Below, one piece after another: positions 42,001 to 52,545 of a DNA stretch of 64,000 nucleotides. Origin of the DNA: Aplysia californica (taxonomy: Eukaryota > Mollusca > Gastropoda > Aplysiida > Aplysiidae). Within the stretch, counting starts at the first letter, position 1, and each line of letters starts with the position of its first letter. The position numbers and the translations under genes were made by a program. The notes under the pieces are model-generated. The model was not told the origin of the DNA and ran no database searches. It saw only the letters and a program-made list of their open reading frames with translations. The stretch spans positions 229,569 through 293,568 of the forward strand of contig NW_004798121.1 in NCBI RefSeq assembly GCF_000002075.1. The letters run 5' to 3'.

Positions 42001-45000
42001 AAAATAGTAACAGATTTAGACAAATTCAACATTTTGTCGTAAAATAATGTCCTGCTTGAAATAAAACTTTTTTTTCACTTCTCCGGAAACGTCACATTTT
42101 GACATACACTGCATAGGATGAATGATGGCGGCGATAATATACACTGACCGTTGCTAAATCCGAGATTGAGGTATTTGACATTGTGTTGTGGGTACTTGAG
42201 TTTGATGATTGGTTCGATAGCAACGTCTTTGCAGTTGTTGACAGCCACCGTGTTCATATGCTTGGCCAGGTCCCAGATCAAAATCTCACCAGATCCCACT
42301 TGTTTTGTTGCTGAAATAAGAGACAACAAACTCTTTAAAAAGAAGCTCCACACTGAAACTTTTTTGTTAAAAGTACTTTTCTGTTCAGGCCAAAGGGCTA
42401 AAACTCTGATGGCCACAGGATCGGAAAAGTACAGTTAAGTACTTTATTATCCGAAAAAACAAAATGTAAAGGAACAGACTGTAAAAGAAATTATTGTGAA
42501 GTCGTATGAGATATCCATAACAAGGGATACAAAATCAAAATACCACTACCGTGTACTCAACACGATGCTGACAGTAACAAGGCTCACCTATCAGATCACC
42601 AGGAAGCTTCATCAATCCATCTACTGTTGTTGTCTTGGATTTCGGATGTTGAAAAACAACATCTGGTCTCCTGTCGAAAACATACAGAAAAACATCATTT
42701 TCAAAAAATCAATAATAATAATAATTCTTGCCAAAGAATTGAACAACTGAATTCTATTTTCATCCATTTGTTGTTAATTTTCAGTACAAAGTGCCACATC
42801 ATAGGTGAATCTCAGGTCTTTCAAGTGTCCTCCATCTACTGAAATTCCTTTACTGAGCAATGGCTTCTTGGATATATCTTCGATTGCTGCTGCGACTAGT
42901 TAGGGTGAGATGGGGTCTCCTTGCCTCATTACCTTTTCTATGGCAAACTTTTCTCACTGACACGTGGTATTGAAGATGGATTCTAGCTGACACTTCTGGA
43001 TAAATCTTATCAATAATTGGATGTATGTCTTGTTCATGCTCATTTTCCTGAGAGCTTCAAAGTTCGATGGACGCAAGGCGTTTTCGTAATATAAAAACCT
43101 TTGTAACATCTACAGCCAATGTAAACGACCAAGTCAAATTTCTCCCTGCGAGATGAATAAAGAATGTAATTGTCATAGTTAAAAACAACTCGGAGCTGTA
43201 GATTTTATTTGTGGCATTTTACTGTTACTTAATTCAATGATTGTAGATGGTCACTCGTTGAGTATCAGGTACATCCAAAATTATGATATCAGATTGTAGA
43301 ACAACAACAAAAATTACATGAAGTGGGACTGGTTTGAGTGTAGTTTCTGTGATAAACCGCTCATATTCCAGACATCCAAATCTAGGACAGTCCCAGGAAA
43401 TACGAGACAGTTGACAAACCTATGCTGTAATCTATGCCTTTTCAGTTTTAGTAAAAAAGTTACCACATTTGCAACATAATAAGATAATAATAAGTGCCAA
43501 AGATTAGAAGCCCTACAAGAGAGAAACAACAAAAAAAAGGAGGAGAGAAAAGGCCAATAAGAGTTTGATAGGACAGAAGGAGCAAAACCACACCAGAGCA
43601 CCAACCAACCGTACACATTTAGGCCTTGAAAGGTCAAAGGAACTCACTCTATGACCCTGGCACGTCTGACGGGCGACAAAGCCGAAGCATCCGACACGAT
43701 CCATCCCACACAGCCCCTCTCTGCGCCGGCTATGAGCAAGCACGTGTTTTCACAAAACTCCAAATTCAGAGCATCACCCACTGTGTCTTGGAGAGAGATT
43801 TTCAGTAGCGGCCTGAAGAACATACTTTAGTAAACTATACAAAACCAAATGTGAGGCGTCATGGTGAAATCAGGCGATCGTCAAAATTATGAAATAATAA
43901 ATGCAGACATTTTTCTGCCAGTCTGGCAATTTTTGGGGAATTTTTGTCTTTTGGCTCAACACTTTTTATGTCCATATAAAAACAAGTTTACATGTAAATT
44001 TTACTGAAAAACACATTAAAGGCACAAAATATGTAATTTTTCAGATTTCAAGGACTCTCAAGTTATTGAAGTTATCAGACTTTGGTAGCTATTTTCTCAC
44101 TAATTTTTTCAATGAAACCAGGTTACCCCACCTTCTTCAATAACAAAAATCTCTACTTCTAGTCAAGATAAAAGAACATTTTTTTCCAAAAAAAGCAAGG
44201 CCAATGAATAAGCTTTCAGATGATACCAATAACTCCACAGCCCCAAAAATTGACAAGCGCCTGATTCCACAGCATCGTGACACAAATAGTCAAACCTGCT
44301 AGAACAGCCACCTGGTTAAGACATAAACTCCTGAACAATAGACCAGTTCCCACTTCCCCCCTCCCTTGTGTTTTTTCCTGTGTCATAATGACACTGTTCA
44401 AGACATCCACCTCTCTATGACAACCACCTTTTTGCTCGACAATGGGTGCTGTCTTGGACAATTTTGACTGTACATGCATGCACCTGCTTTCAAACTATTT
44501 TGTACAGAGATCGTAAGTGGACACAAAATGACAATATCATAGAAGCAAGATTGAAATGATTTGAAATCACTATGGATCAAAAAGCATTTTTTTAAATAAG
44601 GTAAATTACGTTATTTATTATCTTACCCCCTTCACTTCTCTGACTTATATGTAACAAAAGAAATTGGGGGGGGGGGGGGGGGGGGGATCAAATTCAAATT
44701 TAATTTTTGAGTCTTAGAAGAAGAAAAAAGCTAAATACTGACATATAAAAGACTTTTGAGAGAACTCAAGAACAACTCACGAGTAATTGCTGCTGGGAGA
44801 GTTATCTGGGATCCCAATGTCCCACAGATACACAAAACCATCGCGAGACCCACCTGGAAGACAGACATGATTGTAGGAGGTCAGGATTCCATTTTGAACA
44901 TTCTGTTCTTCCCTAGACTACAACAAATAAACTGACTATTAAAAAAAAACAATACAAGAACTCAGTAGCTATTACAATTTGTGCATTACACAGCAAGACT

Positions 45001-48000
45001 CTTCATAGAAAAAAAAACCAATCTTAAAGGACAGTGGGGGTTCGGGCAGAAGAAGCGAGAGAAATACAGAGAGCAATAAGAAGACGAGAAGAGAAAGAAA
45101 TGAGATTTTGGAAAGGAGCACAGAATAGGAGTGACTTCTGAGGAATAAAAGTAACATCAGACCAAGAGCTGCTCACACAATGCACAAACTGGTAGGGGAA
45201 TCCTGAGCAACTTCTTGAATAGGAAGATCCTGAGGTGACTACTGTATATGGCATGATCGCAAAGTAAAATCGGACACTTATGTTTGACATATCAACATGA
45301 CAGATTTGAAAAAAAGAAGACGTTTTCATTTTCATGTAGGTGAAGTAAAAAATAGTGAAATGGTTTAGGTTTAACACCCCCATCAACACTATTAGGTTAT
45401 TCAAGAGGTGGGAACTCCTAGTTTAACGTCCATCTTAGAAAAGACCGAGTCATAATTATGCAAACCTGCCATTCTATGAAATCTAAAAATCAGGATCTCA
45501 GGTTAAAAAAATTGGGATCAACAACAAATCACCAAGGTGACTGCCAAGCTGACTTAAATATTTCCAGAGACGTCCATAAAAATATCCATGTTAATGTCCT
45601 CTCTCTCTCTGTGCGAGCGTGTGTTATTATTATTTTTTTAAATCCTGAAGTATCATCATGTCAAAGACTCCTAGCCCAAGTGTCTACACCCACCCCCCCC
45701 CCCCCCCCCCCCCCCCCCCCTTAAGTCTCGAAAGACGCTTCAACCAGTGTGCATGAACTTAAGCTGAACCAGTCAACGGGCAGTCCCTGGCACACACGAA
45801 ACTCACATGCTGATGTCACATGATGCAAACGCACGATTGAAACAGTTTTACAAACGGGTCTTGATGACGGCCCCAACTAACCACAACTTGGACAAAACTT
45901 GTTTTTCGAAGTAACAGCAGAACTATGAATAGTATTGATCATTTTTAAGTCACAATTGAAACTGTTATCAGTCCATCATCAGAGAATTCTGGGTGGAAAC
46001 AAAAGCAAAAGTAGATCTTGAGAATGTCTTAAGTCGTAATGCCAAATCGATACTACTTCCATTAAGTATAGTACAACACATGCAAGCAAATATCCATCAC
46101 AACTTGGGGCAAGTCAACTACTAAATCCGGCATCGATATTTTGGAAAAAACTGCTCAGAGTTCCTGCTGACAAAAAGATTAACGGGTGCTTCCAGCAACA
46201 GAGAAGAAGGCAGAGTGATTTTTAGAAAAATCCAGCAAATCGGGATATACGCAATCAAAATAGTGAATATTGGGATGTTTCAGATTTGAGGGAAAATATC
46301 GGGATATCCCGATTAAATCGACATCTGTGGAAGGTCTGCAAATGGGAAATTCGTGTAATGTGCCTTTCCCAGAGACACAACGTTGAACTGAGCCGTGGTA
46401 CAAACTCCCGAACCCGCATTCTCTCAATTACGTTAGCCTAAGCACTGGGCTATCGAAGCCACTCATGTAGGTGAAGAGAAGCATATTGACACCATAACAG
46501 CCATTAAGTGCAGTGAGAATGCCAGATGGACAGACAGATACAACAGAGGGAAAAAAAGAATATTGGAGCTACCAGAGGTGCACTTCAACCACAATCCATT
46601 TGATCTTATTTTGAATTGAGACCTGAGCATGTTTTAGAAAGAGTTTTACAGCCATTGCAATACAAAGAGGTCATATAAGTACCAATGATTAGAGAGATGA
46701 TACTAGACGGTAACCCCGTTTTCTTTGCATGTTATTCTGTAGTCACATTCTAATCTTTAGCATTTTTTGACCTGATTGAGTTACAAGTGCTGTGAAATTT
46801 ACAAACACTAAACACATTTTGTTCATGAGAGAGAAGATAACACACAAACAATTCAATCACAACAGCTTAGCAATAGATACTTGAGACTTACTGAAGAGAA
46901 GTCTGGTTTCCGTTGGATGAAAGGTCAAACAGCTGATGTATTTCTTGTGACCCCGAATCAGAGCATACATCAAAAGTTGGTTTGGGTAGATCAGTTTGAT
47001 TGTGGCACCTTCACCTAGAAGAGAAGTCATTACCACATTTAAGGTAATTTTTATAGATTAAGTTGTGGGGGGGGGGGCAACTGAAATAGTGTGGTTTGAA
47101 AAGAGCATCTGCTACAAGAATATATTTCAGTCGATTTAGTGCCTGTGGCTTCGACTAATATTCTGACATTCTAGATCTACAAACAACTAAGTAAATATTC
47201 AATAGTCTTTACATTGCACCAACTCAAAAATAGAAAATAATATATGGGAGTATAATAATCACATATTGTGCTCATTTTTTTTCCACTGTAAACGGCGAAG
47301 TTCAAAATCAAGTCCCAAATACTGTTATCTAATACATGGTGGAACCGCCTCTTGCAGCCACCTATTCAAAACAATTACCTGTACAAACAACCACCTCCCA
47401 CCCCTATCCCTTGCATCATAATGACATTGTCCAAGACGTTCTATTGTCAAAGACAACCACTCTTCTCCTCAACAATGGGTAGCAGTCTTGGACAATTTCA
47501 ACAGTACTTTCTTCCAGTTTTTCTAGGTTTCCTATTGTAATGAATCTATTTCTACAAGCGGAGATACAATCTCAGATTTTCCTTGTGAGTTGTAGGTTTA
47601 CTTAAAGGGAACAAAAAAAAAAGGTTACCTGCAACAGCTAAAATGTTGACCTTCTTTTTACTGGATGCTTCAATTGTGGTCCAGGCGAGGGTGTAAAAAT
47701 TCTGAGGAATTCGTTGCACATTTAGGAAATAACAGATATTTTGTCCACCAAAAGAGGAAATACACTAAAAAATCCATTGCCATTACTTTAAGAGAAGTCT
47801 GCTTCATAGTTCTAAAACGAAAAAATCTAATGACGCAAATCAAAGAGAGCTTAACATAGAATTTGATGCATCCTTACAACATACTTTCAATATACCATGT
47901 GACCAGAAAAAAAGTTTGTCCCAAAGAAAGCCGATACAACCATCATAATTATTATTATTATTATTATTATTATTGCCTACTATTTTGAGTAAAGCACATT

Positions 48001-51000
48001 CTGACACAAGGAGTGAAATTGACAATCAGGCGTTGACACTGCACGAGGGAAATCTCTTTTGAGTGATCAGTGATGGTTTCTCTCAAGTCTTGGATAACTC
48101 TCAAAGGTTTTCCCACACACACCTTGTCCTTCAAACACATCCAATATTGAAAGTCAAGTGGACTCAGATCCGGATTGTTTGTAGTCCAGTTGTGCTCAGT
48201 CAGACTGACTGTTCTGTAACCACAATGGTCGCTGATCCGTTGCAGAACAGCTCTGGTGTTATGATGAGCAGCCCTGTCTTGCTGGAAGTTCTGGTTCTGT
48301 CTCCCTTCATCATCAACAAATAATTCCAAGCTTCTCCAGAACTTTGGCAGGATGACGAGGTATCGGTCAGACTTTACCGAATCACGGACCACCCTAACCT
48401 TTTCAGGGGTGCGTTGTTTTTACAGGCTGCCTACCATGTTACTCGGGGCTTAGAATTCGAGTTCTGTTCTTCTATTGACCCAAACCTTTCAAAATTTGTA
48501 GCCCATTTCAAAATGGACCTTTTGCTTGGAACAATAAGTTTGCTTCGGATATCTATCCTGTGTACATGAGCAAATAATTCACATGTCAATTAGGGAGATG
48601 TCGTTTGCAGATATATCGTCACTGCGAAAGCATGATGTACAGAGGTGAACTGTTTTATCATCTTTCCATTGAGCAACAGCAATAAACTTTTTAGAAAACA
48701 TAATCCAGATTATGTTTAAGGTTTCGGTCACTTTAGCATGTCAATTGGGTCATAATTTTTTTAAAGTTCTTAATAAAACATTTCTTTTCACAAACTTTTT
48801 TCTGGTCAGCTGGTAGTTACTATTACCCTACATCATTTTCGTCCAGTTTTGTCTGACTTCAGCTGTGTCAAATCTGTCTCTGCAGTACACATGTTACTTG
48901 TTATTTCAAGTTGGGTTTTTTTTCAGATAAGTATTTATAATGTCCTTACTTCGTTTTTGATGATGTCTCTACTTTACATATATTACTTATGACTTTATAT
49001 CGTCCTTACCTCATTTTTATCAATGTCTCTGAAGCGTTTCAGCACCTGCTCTGTGTTGACGTCGATGATGCAGACTGTCTTACCGCCACAGGTGGCAAGC
49101 AGGTTAGTCGTCTCATCTGCATAAAAAAAGTAACAATTTCTTTGTTTTAGTAAGGGTTTACAGCACTTGCAACTGCACATGGTCATATGAGCGCCAAGGG
49201 GTGGATGTTCACAGATAAGTCCAAACGGGGAATCAGGCTTATTCTGCTCACCTCTCTAGCCTCAACAGCACAAGGTCTGCTTCGACTATCAAGGCACCCC
49301 GGAAACAGCAGTTCACAAGAGAGCGACAAACATACAAAAGAAAAAGAGGAAAATGACGATAGTCAGGATGAGAAAAGAAAAACCGCAGTTCCCCCATGTT
49401 GTTCCGGCACAGTATGAGCATGACATTGATAAATCAGCCCATTTACAATTCTACTGTGCATAAGAACATGTTAATATCCTACAATCACATCCTCTATAGC
49501 ACAAAAGCTATAAAAAATGTACAAGTATGAGTAGGGAAAAAAGTAGCAATCCCAAACGCACATATACAATCTTCAGCACACAGGCTATAAAACATGTGCA
49601 AAGTGCAAGTATAATATGTAAATGGGTAAACAAGTGACAATCACATGCACATATACGATATAAATTGACAAGTTAGTGTATGAGTAAATAAGTACAAGCA
49701 GTATCTTCTACTGCACATACGCGATAAAAATTGTGCTATTATCTTTGTGGATAAACAAGCAACAATCACAGCTTTCACGGCACACACACTAAAATTTTGT
49801 GCAAGTAAGGATGTTGGCAATTGAGTAGCAATCATATCTACCACACCACAAATGCTTTAAAAACTGTACAATGGAAGTACGTTTGCGTGGGGAAAAGAAG
49901 TAGCAAGCACATCTTCTTCTCCACATACACGATAAAAACTATGAGAGTGAGGAAATAAGTAACAAACATATCTTCTACTGCACACATGCTCTAAAAATTG
50001 AGCAAATACAAGTACACATGTGTAGGCAAACACTTAACAATCACAACCCTGCATATTCGCAATAAAAAAGTGTGCAAGCATGTGCGTAGATCTGAATGCA
50101 CTTGCGGAGAAGACAGTAACATTCCCCAGTTGTGCACAGTTAGCTCCTGCTTAAGTCAAAACCATAATTTTTTTAATGTGCCGAGCATTATGTAAAGTTT
50201 ATCTACAGTTCTGGTTCTAAAAGACCAATACTGTGCCTCCAAGTTAGGTCGCACAGAAAAGGACACAAATTTACTCTCTTCTCTGCTTAAACGGTTACAT
50301 TTTGGGGGGGGGACAATTAAGAACATATTTTCAAAAATTGAGTTTTCTAAGCCAACTAATTAACTCCTGATGTTATTCTTTGAAGATCACTGAAGCTCTA
50401 ATGACTCTATTAAATGTAAATCAAATCCAGTAGAATTTCCTTAAACCAAAATCAGCCGGACAGCATAATTTTACTTGGTATAGATATGTTTTTGGTTTAG
50501 AGAGATTGTTCAAATAGCGAAGAATAGCGTCAGGGATTTTATTTCCTTCCAAATCAACACTGTTTCTGGATCAACCGTGTTCGGTTTGCGTGGACCCCAT
50601 TGTAACTGAGTCAGAAAACCATCTTACTTTTTAATGTCTCTTTAATGACAATTTGTAAAAATAACACACAAAAAGTCATGCAAAGGGTCTGTGAAAGTTG
50701 TAAGAGGAATTACAGTTTTGGATTGTGTTGAGCAAGAAGACTTGTGAAAGCTGCTTTAAGTCCTTGGATTCTTACTTGGATTCTCTAGGGACGGTTCAAA
50801 TGCACATTTCCAAATCTTTGTCTCATCATCATCGTCCTTCTGGTTGTGACACCTGATGAACAGTGTTGGGGCGTAGTCATCAAGGCTGGGCTGAGAAGAA
50901 ACAAGTAAATAATATTTGTCAGTAGTAGTAGTAGTATAGGGTTTTACGGCGCTCGCAACTGCGTAAGGTCATATGAGCGCGCGAAATAATATTTGTCACG

Positions 51001-51556
51001 ACGTAGTGGGATCAGGTACGCATCGCATCAATTTTTGGGTACATGGAGTTATTGGCATCAACTTAAAGGTTGTTCATTTGCCTTGCATTTGATGAAAAAA
51101 ATATCCATTTCTCTTGAATAGAAGTTGAGATATTGGCGATTGAAGAAGGTGAGTCCTTGGAAACTGCAAATTTAAATTTTCATGCCTTTAATCAACGTTT
51201 TTCCATAATATACACACATAAAAATGTTTTTAAATGGACATACAAGGTGTTCTTGAGCCAAAAAACACGCAAGCACAACGTTTACAAATGATTTCTAAAC
51301 TTATCAAAATATTCTAGTAACATAACACCTGAAAGAGCTGCGAAGCTGGCCTACCGTAGAAAACTGCATCTCCCCTCGATGCTTAACGGCAACAGAGGAT
51401 GAAAAAGTAAAAGTAAGTAAGTACTTCATTTTCAGCTCTTTGTATAACATGAAGCAACTTTGGCCTCAGGCCTAAAATTTTCAATCAAGGCTCAAATATA
51501 GTTACCAAACGTCCCAGGTCAGGTGCTTTCCTTTTGATGCCCCTTCGAGCCATTCC
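39073..51556 (-). CDS. LRWD1: LRWD1/ORCA, WD40 half (5' part not seen), twelve exons
   Basis: Minus-strand exons: 51556-51506, 50890-50776, 49116-49010, 47701-47629, 47014-46892, 44853-44781, 43812-43648, 42670-42588, 42310-42149, 41547-41435, 40070-40020 and 39207-39073. They join to 417 codons including TGA with all phases matching. The product aligns with the human LRWD1 propeller: LFIRCHNQK...WKCAFEP (human FLQCHSKN...WACAFEP), LLATCGGKTVCIIDV, IRGHKKYISCLTF, GFVYLWDIGIP, VGDDQGNLLLYNI and VNTVAISSSHEFVTGGTDN. A basic linker RRGIKRKAPD precedes it and an acidic-lysine tail follows. LRWD1 binds the origin recognition complex and repressive histone marks and stabilises ORC on chromatin. The N-terminal leucine-rich repeats were not found; they may lie upstream in the gap or outside the window, or be absent if the ATG in the 51556-51506 exon is used. 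Confidence 0.9.
40147..40318 (-). repeat. Rep-A, inverted copy (LRWD1 intron 11)
   Basis: Colinear with Rep-A on the minus strand: GGTGGATGGCAAGTGCTCTG through TTGCAAGTGACGTAAAACTG. Confidence 0.65.
40382..40744 (-). repeat. Rep-B copy (LRWD1 intron 10)
   Basis: Same block order as 28173-28526, including the Rep-A-like end at 40382-40440 and CCATTCCCAAAGGGGTGATA at the other end. LRWD1 exon 40020-40070 is ~310 bp away. Confidence 0.75.
40755..40835 (-). repeat. Rep-A, 5' fragment, inverted
   Basis: Minus strand GTGGGTGATAGGCAGGTGCT, CTAGTGTGGCTTGCTCTTTC; the 3' half is missing. Abuts the Rep-B copy at 40382-40744. Confidence 0.5.
40985..41106 (+). mobile_element. SINE family 2 copy, plus orientation
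   Basis: GTCGGTGGTCTAACGTTTCG head, then GACCTGAGTTCAATTCCTGT (B box), TGGAGAGAATTTCTATAGAG and CTACTGGGATGTTGTATGCT, matching family 2 in order. LRWD1 intron 10. Confidence 0.6.
41150..41325 (-). repeat. Rep-A, full inverted copy (LRWD1 intron 10)
   Basis: Complete order on the minus strand, GGGTGGTTGGCGGGTGCTTT to GTTGCTAGTGTTGTAAAACT. One of the best-preserved copies. Confidence 0.7.
41800..41892. repeat. CA-rich microsatellite
   Basis: Impure ACAC/GCAC run ending in a clean (AC)n at 41866-41889, in an LRWD1 intron. Confidence 0.85.
42778..43120 (-). mobile_element. RTE-type LINE reverse-transcriptase fragment
   Basis: The minus strand reads YYENALRPSNFEALRKMSMN (degenerate YEKAFDS motif), then KGMRQGDPISP-like sequence (RQGDPISP) and ISVDGGHLKDLRFTYDVAL, matching RT motifs in order. 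The catalytic FADD has decayed to FTYD and two in-frame stops occur (one after NTTCQ, one after DPISP). No ends or UTRs were identified. LRWD1 intron 7. Confidence 0.75.
43449..43612 (-). repeat. Rep-A, full inverted copy (LRWD1 intron 7)
   Basis: Minus strand GGTTGGTTGGTGCTCTGGTG to ATGTTGCAAATGTGGTAACT; ends about 35 bp from the LRWD1 exon 43648-43812. Confidence 0.65.
43844..44288 (+). repeat. Rep-C copy 2 (LRWD1 intron 6)
   Basis: Same start (ACCAAATGTGAGGCGTCATG) and end (CATCGTGACACAAATAGT) as copy 1 and colinear throughout. It begins about 30 bp from the LRWD1 exon 43648-43812. Confidence 0.75.
44290..44473 (+). repeat. Rep-E copy 1
   Basis: CAAACCTGCTAGAACAGCCA, TCATAATGACACTGTTCAAG, CGACAATGGGTGCTGTCTTG, ending ACAATTTTGACTGTACA. 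Colinear with 47325-47506. The TGTACAGTCAAAA end resembles the TATACAGTCAAACCCCGTTA seen at 20952. Confidence 0.6.
44666..44686. repeat. G21 homopolymer
   Basis: Unbroken G run about 95 bp from the LRWD1 exon at 44781. Confidence 0.9.
45693..45720. repeat. C28 homopolymer
   Basis: Unbroken C run in an LRWD1 intron, the longest homopolymer in the window. Confidence 0.9.
46350..46462 (-). mobile_element. SINE family 1, head-only fragment
   Basis: On the minus strand it begins with a tRNA-like head (TGGCTTCGATAGCCCAGTGC) and continues through CGGGTTCGGGAGTTT and GTCTCTGGGAAAGGCACATT, the same order as family 1, then stops. LRWD1 intron. Confidence 0.55.
46632..46805. repeat. Two Rep-A ends facing each other
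   Basis: A minus-strand Rep-A 3' end (46632-46700, GAGTTTTACAGCCATTGCAA) is followed by a plus-strand 3' end (46745-46803, TCTAATCTTTAGCATTTTTT then GTTACAAGTGCTGTGAAATT). Two separate truncated insertions are the simplest reading. Confidence 0.5.
47325..47506 (+). repeat. Rep-E copy 2
   Basis: GGTGGAACCGCCTCTTGCAG, TCATAATGACATTGTCCAAG, CAACAATGGGTAGCAGTCTT, ending GGACAATTTCAACAGTAC. Same order and length as copy 1, in another LRWD1 intron. Confidence 0.6.
47970..48392 (-). mobile_element. Mariner-like (IS630-Tc1-mariner) transposase, C-terminal fragment
   Basis: A 140-codon open frame carries QQDRAAHHNTRAVL, NNPDLSPLDFQYWMCLKDKV and a C-terminal helix region with DLRETITD, matching the second and third catalytic blocks of mariner-type DDE transposases. 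The aspartates of QQD and SPLDF are separated by 39 residues. The N-terminal DNA-binding part and first catalytic aspartate are absent, so the copy is dead. It lies in an LRWD1 intron and is antisense-free (same strand as the gene). Confidence 0.8.
49139..49482 (-). repeat. Rep-B copy (LRWD1 intron)
   Basis: Third colinear copy; its Rep-A-like end begins 23 bp from the LRWD1 exon that ends at 49116. A fourth scrap of only the shared end lies at 50928-50985. Confidence 0.75.
49485..50085. repeat. Degenerate minisatellite, ~75-80 bp unit (LRWD1 intron)
   Basis: Seven to eight decayed units, each with AAGTAGCAATCACATCTTCT, ACTGCACATACACGATAAAA and a GTGCAAGTAAG-like link. Too diverged for a CRISPR array, and the units have no unique spacers. 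Confidence 0.6.
50427..50603. mobile_element. MITE with TTAAACC inverted ends, copy 2
   Basis: Left CCAGTAGAATTTCCTTAAAC, right inverted TACAATGGGGTCCACGCAAA (CC). Shares GATTGTTCAAATAGC and the GGGATTTTATTTC block with copy 1. Confidence 0.55.
50991..51330 (-). repeat. Rep-C copy 3, inverted (LRWD1 intron)
   Basis: The minus strand carries the same landmarks (GGACTCACCTTCTTCAATCG, ATTCAAGAGAAATGG, CACTACGTCGTGACAAAT) but with the left third diverged or shortened. Confidence 0.6.
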
Positions 51557-52112
51557 CTGAAAAACATAACAAAGGGAAGAAACAATACGTAACAAAAGAA
51601 TATGAACATATAGAACACTTTAGACAACTAAAAGCAGACCTATATGGTTTAAAAATGGGTATAAAGTATAAAAGGTTTACTACATTTTCAGTTTGACTCT
51701 GCCTGAAAAGTCCTCAAGTAGCCTAACCTACTGTATTTTCAGACTTAAAATTCACTACCCTGTGAGACATCATGTGTGATATTACAAGTCCAATTAAAAT
51801 GATATTCCAAAGAGGAAAATTCCCAGAGAAAGCAGTCTTACTTCTTCTACGTACACTCTACATTATATCTACACCCATGCTAAACTAAACTAGACTACTA
51901 GATCTAGAGATCTAGAAGTGAAATATGTCACCCTGCCTTAGTCATCGTTATTCTAAAGCAAGTGGCTGTTAACTGGCATCGCGCCTGTCAATAGATCTAT
52001 GATTCTCCCGTGCGTCACGTATAGTTGCACATGTCACTTCTTCACAGCTTTCCATCTCCCCTGTTGGCATGATGACCATTATTGTTGAAACTGAGTCCAG
52101 CGCCAGATGCAC

Positions 52113-52247
52113 CTTCTTGTAGTTCTGGTTGTGACTGAGGGTTGTTGACGCTTCTGGAACTGTCACATCTGATACTGAAATTCCTCCTTCCGCCACTGGA
52201 GCTTTGATTGAGTAGTGGCTGCGTGTCCGTCTATGGTGAATCGCATT
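52113..52247 (-). CDS. LRWD1: Candidate LRWD1 linker exon
   Basis: A 135 bp open stretch with a good acceptor (polypyrimidine tract then TTTAG, ending at 52248) and a weaker donor (AAG/GTGCAT). It encodes 45 codons in phase 0, which fits directly before the phase-0 exon at 51556. The product is polar and basic at its start (RRTRSHYSIKAPVAEGG) and ends NYKK, which would run into GMARRGIKRKAP, plausible for the flexible linker between the LRR and WD40 parts. The frame stays open past the donor to about 51969. No homology is recognised, and a 22 bp inverted repeat brackets it, so it could instead belong to a mobile element. Confidence 0.4.
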
Positions 52248-52545
52248 CTAAAGAAATGCAGACCCTGATGAGTGTTTGTGTAAGGCCATAACGTGCCCAC
52301 AGGGGAGATGGAAAGCTGTGGAGAACTGTCCAAAGACAGTTGTGTGGAGGGGAGTTCTTACACCAATGCTAGCGGCTCCTAGCAGTGGCTCCGCCTACGA
52401 AGCATAACTGGTGAGCAGTCACCTCTACGCAGAAAGGACAGGCAAGCCTGGACCATCAAACAATACACTTCAATTTGAATTAAAAGTGAATCGTCCATTC
52501 ACACAATGTACAGACCTAAGCTAGCAATATCGGCATATTTCCATC

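Noticed and set aside
49485-50085. Possible CRISPR-like array of evenly spaced repeats
   Set aside because: Units are head-to-tail and degenerate over their whole length with no unique spacers, in a eukaryotic intron; it is a minisatellite.
51969-52112. Continuation of the candidate LRWD1 exon to the end of its open frame
   Set aside because: There is no good donor at the end of the frame and no homology; the phase-0 exon ending at 52113 fits the next exon better.
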